Part shown: positions 8,764 through 13,976 of the stretch, in pieces
Numbering within the stretch: the first letter of the stretch is position 1
How the letters are laid out: each line of letters starts with the position of its first letter
Origin: Clostridia bacterium
GTDB taxonomy: Bacteria > Bacillota_A > Clostridia > Oscillospirales > CAG-272
Direction of reading: 5' to 3'
Length of the DNA: 13,976 nucleotides
Assembly (NCBI GenBank): GCA_017462445.1
Contig: JAFTRB010000037.1
Coordinates: 1 to 13,976 of the forward strand
Position numbers and translations under genes: made by a program
The notes under the pieces: model-generated
Database searches by the model: none
Told to the model about the DNA's origin: nothing
Seen by the model: only the letters and a program-made list of their open reading frames with translations

Positions 8764-9063
8764 AATAACCGACGGAAGCCCCGGCGCATAAAAGGCAAGC
8801 CCCGCCCAACCTCCCTCCGGGAGGGAGGGGGGTTTTGTGTTAATACAGCACGCCAGGATAAACATTGCTCTTGCACAAAACACGGAAGGAGCCGGTGAAA
8901 GGCTTTGTACACTCTCCGCAAGCCTTGTTCAACAAAAGAAAGCCTTACCCACAAGCCTTGCACCTTCTGAGTAAGCCCCCAGCCCACCCAAAGCAAGCCA
9001 TCCATTGTAGGGACCGGCGTCCTCGACGGTCCGTGTTGGGCACCCACATAGCAAGCCCAGCCC
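8764..9063. repeat. Gene-free spacer with palindromes and AAGCC-type direct repeats
   Basis: No convincing gene is present. A hairpin CCTCCCTCC-G-GGAGGGAGG lies at 8811-8829. Its core CTCCCTCCGGGAGG recurs inverted at 9402-9415. A second hairpin, GGACCG...CGGTCC, lies at 9011-9032 within a GTAGGGACCGGCGTCC motif of a kind I recall as a dispersed Clostridial repeat. The pentamer AAGCC occurs eight times on the plus strand (starts 8776, 8797, 8920, 8940, 8953, 8973, 8995, 9053), including CAAGCCTTG twice. These look like remnants of dispersed repeats. Confidence 0.5.
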
Positions 9064-9239
9064 TGTCATCCTGAGCGAGCGAATGCGAGTCGAAGCTTTG
9101 CGTAGCGCAGGCTGAGCAAAGCCGAGGAACGAAGTGACGAAGGGATCTAGTAAGGATTATAGCCAACCTATCCTTTTGTTACTTTTCGCTACAAAAGAAA
9201 GAGATTCTTCGACTCCACTCCGTTCCGCTCAGGATGACA
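9064..9239. repeat. MITE-like intergenic element with TGTCATCCTGAGCG inverted ends
   Basis: The terminal 14 bases TGTCATCCTGAGCG (9064-9077) are perfectly repeated in inverse orientation at 9226-9239. Imperfect pairing extends to about 34 bases through GAGTCGAAG on each side. Inside are two further stems, GCTTTGC/GCAAAGC (9095-9101 with 9116-9122) and CTTTTGT/ACAAAAG (around 9173-9196). It has no coding capacity. I recall TGTCATCCTGAGCG-ended repeats as common between genes in gut Firmicutes assemblies. A non-autonomous mobile or REP-like unit is the likely nature; no target-site duplication is obvious. Confidence 0.6.
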
Positions 9240-9249
9240 AAAATGTCCT

Positions 9250-9421
9250 GCTTAAAGGCGCTCACTATGGCTAATCAATTCCACAGCCTTGCGTATTCTC
9301 CCTCACCCGACTCCGTCGGGAGCTTCTCGCTGCGGCTCGGTCACCTTCGAGGGAAAACAGTTATTAACTGTTTTCTAACACTCTCAGGCCGCTTCGCTAC
9401 CTCCCGGAGGGAGCCTTAAAG
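9250..9421. repeat. Second palindromic intergenic repeat element
   Basis: Near-inverted ends CTTAAAGGC (9251-9259) and its 8/9 complement at 9413-9421 enclose three strong dyads: CCCGAC-TCC-GTCGGG (9306-9320), GAAAACAGTTA-T-TAACTGTTTTC (9353-9375, perfect 11-bp arms) and the CCTCCCGGAGGGAG block at 9402-9415. The plus strand stays open across most of it, but the frame encodes only repeat sequence, has no ribosome binding site, and is not called a gene. The element begins about ten bases after the preceding one, so two separate repeats have landed in the same gap. Confidence 0.5.
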
Positions 9422-9444
9422 AAAAGCCAGCCACCCAATACAGG

Positions 9445-9476
9445 AAAAGCGAGGCTCCGTTTCCGTAAGCCTCGCT
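9445..9476 (-). terminator. Intrinsic terminator after the small peptide gene
   Basis: On the minus strand, AGCGAGGCT (9476-9468) and AGCCTCGCT (9457-9449) form a perfect 9-bp stem with a 10-base loop, followed by TTTTCC. It lies 87 bases past the peptide stop and ends the phosphoesterase-peptide transcript. The stretch between shows no gene. Confidence 0.85.
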
Positions 9477-9563
9477 CGTTTATTTGGTTGTGCTTTTGTA
9501 ATAGCTTAATAGTTTTTCCTATGTTTTTCGTTAGTGAAAAAGACGAGAGAATTATCCTCGAAT

Positions 9564-9698
9564 TTACCAGCCAAAGCCGATATTGGGAGTGTTTGTTCCT
9601 CCCAAAGGCAAATCCTCAAGATTTCCAAAGGAGCAGGTGATAACATCCCTCTCTTCTATAGCCAATAAGACAAGAACAGGAGCTTCATATTTTTTCAT
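9564..9698 (-). CDS. Small peptide gene translationally coupled to the phosphoesterase giant
   Basis: This gene is only 45 codons long. The 44-residue product begins MKKYEAPVLVLLAIEERDVI and ends GTNTPNIGFGW. The N-terminal half alternates hydrophobic and acidic residues and ends in DVITCS, with the only Cys. The C-terminal half is rich in Gly, Asn, Thr and Pro. There is no hydrophobic signal peptide. GGGGAGGG (9712-9705) lies seven bases before the chosen ATG. Its A is the last base of the upstream TGA (TGATG overlap); a second ATG at 9701 gives a 4-base ATGA overlap and one extra Met. This coupling and the downstream terminator argue that it is a real second gene of the operon. The start MKKYExP...EDVIT-like resembles short hypothetical proteins I recall from gut Clostridia, none with a function known to me. 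A leader-plus-core layout like a modified-peptide precursor is conceivable, but no modifying enzyme gene is in the window. Confidence 0.75.
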   Translation of the reverse strand: MKKYEAPVLVLLAIEERDVITCSFGNLEDLPLGGTNTPNIGFGW

Positions 9699-12600
9699 CA
9701 TACACCCTCCCCTGCTATTACACTATTTCTGTAAGCATTTGCACTCTCAGCATATTTCATTAGCCTTTCGGTTAGCCTTACAAGCTCGGTATCGGAGCCC
9801 GACTTGGCGTTTTCAAGATATGCACCGAGGTTGTAAGCCCCCATAATGCCCTCGCCCTTTATGGCATACTGTATCTCGCCACCCATAGCGTAGGCATAAC
9901 CGGTTACACGAATATAGGTTCTACCCCCTTCATCTGTACACACCTCACTATTAAGCCTATACCTGCCATCAAGAGCGAATACATATAGATCGGTTGAATA
10001 TATCAACGCGCCGTTATCATCAGTCTCGGGATAGAAGATAAAGGCAGGCGTGCTACCAAGCTCAAGGCAGGCAGAGTCCATTCCCTCGGTATCGAGAGAT
10101 ACGGTGTAATCGGCAGGCGGGTTATTATCGTCATAGTCTGTGCCAATTATGCTGTCAATCCTTGCAATAGCACTCCTCGCCTCGTCATCCTCATCGCCGT
10201 AGGCGTACACCGCCCTAACATAGGAGAGAATGTCCTTGCCAAGTGTAGCAACAACGCTGCTGTCATTATCGGCAAGCGTAGCAAGGTAGGAAATAATATC
10301 CACGGTAAAGCCACTCTTCAAGGTCTGCTTTGCAGTTACAGCCCCACCGTTGAAGGTATAAATATAGTCAACATCAACGAGCAGCTCTCTGCTTTCTGCC
10401 ATAGCATCCGGAGAGAGCGCAATAGCGATGTGATACATCTCTTTTCCTCCAACCTCTACCACAGGCAGCTCGGAAACGATATACGCCTCGCCACCAAGGG
10501 TAATTGCGCTAACTGCATCCTTACGAGCCGAGCCATCGGGGCGATACATTGTAACGGGGATATAGATATTGAGAATAAAGCTATCCGACATAGTAAGGCT
10601 CATCTCGGGACGAACAAGCCTTCTGTTTATGACCGCCGTGCCGGATTTGGTTACGGAAACCCTCCACTGCAAGCTTCCGTCCTGGAGGAAATCTGCGCCA
10701 ACCGGCCCGTTTGCAAAATCAAATACACAATTATTAAAGGCCACGTTGACGATGTGGTTCATTGAATCTGCGGGAGAAATCCTCCTCTGCATATATGGCG
10801 AGGTCGAGCCCTCGGCAAAGCCCAGCCTTATTTGCTCAAAGGTCATATTAAAGGTCCTTTCGGAAGCTGCAGCTGCACCGTCAGCGAAGTTCATAAGGTA
10901 GCCACCAAGCACCTTAATGCTGCCGTTCTTCACTACTGTAGTAAATGTAGTGTGAGGAACCTTGTCATTATTCTTTGCATACCAGTAGAAGAAGCCATTG
11001 GTGTGAGTATGCAGATCGTAGATGGTATATCCGCCAAGGTCAAGCGTGAAGCTTGGCACATTCAAGGTTAGATTTGAGTAGGAGGCATCTGCGGTATAGT
11101 AATAATCCTGACGCATCAGTATAACCGCGCCGTCGACATTCAAGGCATCTACACGAAGCTTATGGAATGCGCAGCCACTGGCAGAAACACCAATGTTAGC
11201 ATCCGAAATAAGTGCAGGAGCCGTTGCCTTGGCAGTATAGCCCGAGGGACTGTTAACATCGGGAACAAAGACCACAAAGGGATATTTTGTAGCATCTGCC
11301 CACTCTGCGGGAATAGTACCGTACGAGGTATAAACGCTTCCGTCGGATGCATAGCTACCGTGACAGTAGTCATTCTCATCAAGCAGTTCTACCGAGAATT
11401 GGTTAATCTCCTGATAGAGTGCAGGCTCCCCTGCTCTATCTCTTACGGTGGAGATATATTCTACATCAATTTTGCTTCCGTCAGCCGAGAAATAGAACAT
11501 AGCAACCATACCCGTCCTGTAATCGTGGCTGGCATCAGACGCCTGGAAGTTGATAAGCATCTGGGTTACGGTGTTGCCGTAGATGCCCTCTGCCTGTGTC
11601 ATAACGATATTTTCGGTCAGGCAGTGACCGTTAAGCACCATAACGATATTGGGATATCTCTTAACCATCTTCTCCCAGATCTCGTCACCGTTGTTAAGTC
11701 CGTTCGATACACCCGGCTTGTGAGCAGGGGCAGAATCGTTTTCGTCCCAATAGGTTCCGTCACCGTAAAGGTAGGCGTGTGTGGTGATAATAACACGGTG
11801 ATCCATATTTTGAGCAATAATATCTCCTGCCCACTCAAGCACTGCATCACTTGCGCCAAAATCAAGACCGAATATAAGATACCTAGTATCGCCAATTGTT
11901 ATTTTGCGATAGGTGTTATCTATCGGTGCGCTGTCGAGGTCGGTTGCATCTCCATAGGTGAAATAGCCATCAATCTGACTTGTATAAGGCTCGTGAGAAC
12001 CAAAGTATTTGTTGAAGTTCACCGTTCTGTCATGAGGTGCGGCACCCTTGACGAGCGAATAGGGTAAAATACCGTCAAGCTGAGTTATAGCATCCTTGGC
12101 AATCTGCCATTCAGCATCGGTATCATTCTCGGTGATGTCACCAAGACCCATTACATACTTAATATTTTTGCTATCCTTATTTTCTACAAGCCACTTGTAG
12201 ATTTCACTAGTATAGTTCGTTCCGTTATTCGCATCATTCTGTGCGAGGAACTGGGTATCACCGACAACGGCCATAGAGTAAGCATAATCGGTGGGAGAAT
12301 TTGGATTTGTGCTAAGCCAATCGTTTGTTATAAGCGAATAGCCGTTGCCGCTAATATCCGCAATAAGCTCGTCAGAGGGAGAGGCCTTGGTAAAATCATA
12401 ACCAAAGACAAGGCCCTCGGCATTGGCATCAACGCTTATCATATCCGCCCTTATCTCCTCGGCAGTACGCACATCCGAGAAGGCATACAAGGACTGCATT
12501 CCACCCTTGAAATACTGAGTGTTGCCACTGCGAAGATCTCCACCAACGGCAAAGCGACTGTTGGTAATAATGCCGCTTCCGTACCCAAGAGTGTAGGGCA

Positions 12601-13711
12601 TACGCGAGGCAAGCTCACCGTCAATGTAGAGCAGGAAGGCGTCCGCCTCCTTTACCACCGAAAGATGCGCCCATCTGCCAAGACGCAGATCCAGATTATT
12701 TCCATCCTCATCGGTGAAGTAGAAGGAGCCGTTTATCGTGCCCTCGGAATTTGTGAAGTAGAGCCTGACAACACCGCCACCCGCAATCTCTAGGTTAAAG
12801 CACTGGCCACCCGCAGAATAGTTTCCAAAAATAACTCCCATACGGTTGTTGCCGGTTATAACCTGATCAGATGGCAGATACGCCCAGGCTTCAAGTGTCG
12901 TTGGCATAGCATCAAGCAGCTTTGTCATCTTATGCACAGTGGTATCAAAATTCATACCGTAGCTTACGCCGTCTATCCCCTCATTGGTGTTCGTGTGAAC
13001 AAGGTGATAGCCGTTTCCCGATAGGTCATAGAGATTTCTTGGATAGCTTGCCGCCATATCGTATGCAATGATAAGCTCATTATCCGAGAAATTGAATATA
13101 TCCCCCTTTACCTCATCAGCGGTACGCATATCAGAATATGCCGCCACAGAATAAATCTCACCGGGGAAGGGGAATTTTGTATTCGGACGGTGGTCGTTAC
13201 CAATAACGACGGTGGATCCCCAGGAGGCAGGAGCAGCCAGGGTTGCGCTCAGCTGTTGACTCTCCGTCACAGTCTCGCCGTTAGCATTCGTGTAGGTGAT
13301 ATAGCAGGTTGCAGTGGTCTGGTTTGCCACCGACTTGTCTATCGTGACAGCCAAATGAACCGGCACACCCTTATTTAACTTAAGCTGGCTGAATACCAAG
13401 CTTATTCCCTTTGCGGAGCTAACCTGGCAGAAGAGCCTCGGAGCGTTAGCATTAGTAACCTCCAGCCCATATGAAACCCGACTCGCACCAATATAAGAGC
13501 CAAAAATAGAGCCTCTTACAGCATTAGCTGTGGGTAGATTTACTACCGCCTCCAGTGTAGAGGGCGTCTTTTCGGGGATTGAATTTGTAACGATCATATC
13601 TCCACTGCTGAAGGTAAGCCCGTTATCTCCCTCTGCCGAGGCCGAAAGGACACCCACAGAGCACACGCAAAGTGCAACTACAAGTGCCAAAAGTAAAAGC
13701 TTTCTTTTCAT
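9698..13711 (-). CDS. Giant secreted LamG-LamG-metallophosphoesterase protein with beta-helix and shared C-terminal module
   Basis: A 1337-residue exported protein. The signal peptide spans 1-26 (MKRKLLLL..., cleavage ASA/EG). Two LamG/concanavalin-like domains follow (about 30-230 and 245-450; repeated STLEAVV/TTLEAWAYLP, YSDMRTADE/FSDVRTAEE and LSGNGYHL/ISGNGYSL), usually glycan binding. A calcineurin-like phosphoesterase domain spans about 475-755: AVVGDTQ (Asp485), GLGDITEND (Asp525), AAPHD (His560-Asp561) in place of GNHD, TTHAY (His645) and NGHC (His696) in place of GHxH. A beta-helix-like segment (LDLGGYTIYDL, about 870-1030) and a beta/helical module (about 1040-1330) shared with the 1650-residue protein complete it. 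The reaction could be hydrolysis of an extracellular phosphoester, but several metal ligands are altered. The frame is open to 13804, but ATG 13711 is chosen because it has AAAGGAGA just upstream and begins the signal peptide. It ends in tandem TGA codons that overlap the small peptide gene. Confidence 0.87.
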   Translation of the reverse strand: MKRKLLLLALVVALCVCSVGVLSASAEGDNGLTFSSGDMIVTNSIPEKTPSTLEAVVNLPTANAVRGSIFGSYIGASRVSYGLEVTNANAPRLFCQVSSAKGISLVFSQLKLNKGVPVHLAVTIDKSVANQTTATCYITYTNANGETVTESQQLSATLAAPASWGSTVVIGNDHRPNTKFPFPGEIYSVAAYSDMRTADEVKGDIFNFSDNELIIAYDMAASYPRNLYDLSGNGYHLVHTNTNEGIDGVSYGMNFDTTVHKMTKLLDAMPTTLEAWAYLPSDQVITGNNRMGVIFGNYSAGGQCFNLEIAGGGVVRLYFTNSEGTINGSFYFTDEDGNNLDLRLGRWAHLSVVKEADAFLLYIDGELASRMPYTLGYGSGIITNSRFAVGGDLRSGNTQYFKGGMQSLYAFSDVRTAEEIRADMISVDANAEGLVFGYDFTKASPSDELIADISGNGYSLITNDWLSTNPNSPTDYAYSMAVVGDTQFLAQNDANNGTNYTSEIYKWLVENKDSKNIKYVMGLGDITENDTDAEWQIAKDAITQLDGILPYSLVKGAAPHDRTVNFNKYFGSHEPYTSQIDGYFTYGDATDLDSAPIDNTYRKITIGDTRYLIFGLDFGASDAVLEWAGDIIAQNMDHRVIITTHAYLYGDGTYWDENDSAPAHKPGVSNGLNNGDEIWEKMVKRYPNIVMVLNGHCLTENIVMTQAEGIYGNTVTQMLINFQASDASHDYRTGMVAMFYFSADGSKIDVEYISTVRDRAGEPALYQEINQFSVELLDENDYCHGSYASDGSVYTSYGTIPAEWADATKYPFVVFVPDVNSPSGYTAKATAPALISDANIGVSASGCAFHKLRVDALNVDGAVILMRQDYYYTADASYSNLTLNVPSFTLDLGGYTIYDLHTHTNGFFYWYAKNNDKVPHTTFTTVVKNGSIKVLGGYLMNFADGAAAASERTFNMTFEQIRLGFAEGSTSPYMQRRISPADSMNHIVNVAFNNCVFDFANGPVGADFLQDGSLQWRVSVTKSGTAVINRRLVRPEMSLTMSDSFILNIYIPVTMYRPDGSARKDAVSAITLGGEAYIVSELPVVEVGGKEMYHIAIALSPDAMAESRELLVDVDYIYTFNGGAVTAKQTLKSGFTVDIISYLATLADNDSSVVATLGKDILSYVRAVYAYGDEDDEARSAIARIDSIIGTDYDDNNPPADYTVSLDTEGMDSACLELGSTPAFIFYPETDDNGALIYSTDLYVFALDGRYRLNSEVCTDEGGRTYIRVTGYAYAMGGEIQYAIKGEGIMGAYNLGAYLENAKSGSDTELVRLTERLMKYAESANAYRNSVIAGEGV

Positions 13712-13771
13712 ATTTTCTCCTTTCAATGCAATGAATAGTTTGATTTTTCCATGTTTTATGCTATCATAAAC

Positions 13772-13801
13772 ATTATAATACAGCTTTATGGTATAAAACA
13801 A
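13772..13801 (-). promoter_or_regulatory. Likely promoter of the phosphoesterase-peptide operon
   Basis: On the minus strand, a perfect TATAAT (13777-13772) is preceded at 18 bases by a weak -35, TTGTTT (13801-13796). An alternative, TTGACG-16-TATACC, uses the dyad at 13817-13807 as its -35. The leader would be roughly 55 bases and contains no strong hairpin. The weak -35 next to a dyad suggests a regulated promoter. Confidence 0.55.
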
Positions 13802-13805
13802 CACA

Positions 13806-13818
13806 TTTGACCGTCAAA
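13806..13818. promoter_or_regulatory. Dyad TTTGAC-C-GTCAAA next to the -35 box
   Basis: A perfect 6-bp inverted repeat with a one-base centre lies four bases upstream of the proposed -35 (13801-13796). Its position fits an operator or activator site. It also contains TTGACG, a possible alternative -35 box. No regulator gene is visible in the window, so the role is unproven. Confidence 0.35.
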
Positions 13819-13916
13819 ACTGTGTGATAATTCCACAAAAAACCTGCTAAATAAAGTCAATAGGTTTTAAGAAAAAATCGAAAATATTTGTGAGCTTAAA
13901 AAGAGCGCAGAACAGC

Positions 13917-13948
13917 ATGGCGGTTAGATCTATGGATTTAATCGCCAT
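13917..13948. repeat. Inverted repeat near the window edge
   Basis: ATGGCGGTTA (13917-13926) and TAATCGCCAT (13939-13948) pair at nine of ten positions around a 12-base loop. On the plus strand TTTTG follows; on the minus strand the next T-run is about 25 bases away. It could be a terminator of a gene beyond the window, an operator, or part of a dispersed repeat. The minus-strand frame 13975-13847 is open across it with no start signal. Confidence 0.35.
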
Positions 13949-13976
13949 TTTGTATTCAAATTGGAGTTTAAGAGAG

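Noticed and set aside
8754..9047. Minus-strand open frame of 97 codons in the repeat-rich gap
   Set aside because: It has an Arg/Gly/Leu-rich composition from palindromic repeats, no ribosome binding site and no domain-like pattern.
9234..9419. Plus-strand open frame of 61 codons over the second repeat element
   Set aside because: It spans only repeat sequence (the product includes SLAYSPSPDSVGSFSLR) and has no convincing start signal. Such frames are commonly mis-annotated.
11162..12067. Plus-strand open frame of 301 codons inside the phosphoesterase gene
   Set aside because: It is antisense to clear calcineurin-like motifs. Its long open run reflects codon bias of the real gene, and no domain was recognised.
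118..13711. Genome-wide recoding of TGA as an amino acid
   Set aside because: The rhamnosidase and phosphoesterase genes both end at TGA where family homology ends, the latter with two TGA codons in a row, and Trp is encoded by TGG throughout.
13712..13804. Start of the phosphoesterase gene at 13804
   Set aside because: The 31 extra residues would cover the promoter TATAAT and put a polar stretch before a normal signal peptide. ATG 13711 has the AAAGGAGA site.
13823..13837. CRP/FNR-like dyad TGTG...CACA upstream of the phosphoesterase promoter
   Set aside because: Only four matching bases per arm, with the fifth mismatched. This is expected by chance in AT-rich DNA.
13839..13868. AAAACCT...AGGTTTT hairpin as a terminator
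   Set aside because: Seven mostly A-T pairs around a 16-base loop make a weak stem, and there is no clear T-tract in the right place on either strand.
1..13976. CRISPR arrays, tRNA or rRNA genes, transposase genes
   Set aside because: No regularly spaced repeats, cloverleaf-like patterns, conserved rRNA stretches or transposase motifs were seen on either strand.

Overview
The window looks like chromosome from an anaerobic, gut-type Clostridia (Firmicutes), but no lineage marker is present and this is inferred. The reasons are A/T-rich consensus sigma-A promoters, GGAGG-type ribosome binding sites, very large secreted multidomain proteins (LamG, beta-helix, BspA-type LRR), and intergenic palindromic repeats of a kind I recall from gut Clostridia. 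Almost all coding sequence is on the minus strand, so transcription runs from high to low coordinates.

Layout in transcription order. At 13976-13712 is an AT-rich upstream region with inverted repeats and a promoter. At 13711-9698 is a 1337-residue secreted protein: signal peptide, two LamG-like domains, a calcineurin-like metallophosphoesterase with altered motifs, a beta-helix segment and a C-terminal all-beta/helical module. A 44-residue peptide gene (9698-9564) overlaps its stop codon, followed by a terminator (9476-9445). At 9444-8703 is a gene-free stretch packed with palindromes and two MITE-like repeat elements. A promoter and a 5' UTR hairpin precede a 1650-residue secreted protein (8610-3658): three beta-helix blocks joined by a repeated spacer, the same kind of C-terminal module, and a BspA-type leucine-rich repeat tail. 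Twenty-three bases later comes a SASA/sialate O-acetylesterase-type SGNH hydrolase gene (3634-1859), broken by one in-frame TGA between its catalytic Ser and catalytic His. A strong terminator (1849-1815) follows, and its T-tract touches a perfect consensus promoter (TTGACA-17-TATAAT) for a cytoplasmic GH78-type alpha-L-rhamnosidase gene (1701-118). That gene shares a perfect-palindrome terminator (61-94) with the last codons of a converging plus-strand gene (1-60).

Inferred joint role: the exported proteins bind, and perhaps process, a complex glycan outside the cell; the esterase, if functional, would remove O-acetyl groups; the cytoplasmic rhamnosidase would finish imported oligosaccharides. 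An acetylated, rhamnose-containing plant or mucosal glycan would fit, but nothing here proves the substrate.

The points most worth a second look are the tiny peptide translationally coupled to the phosphoesterase giant, the undescribed C-terminal module shared by the two giants, and the single in-frame TGA in the esterase.
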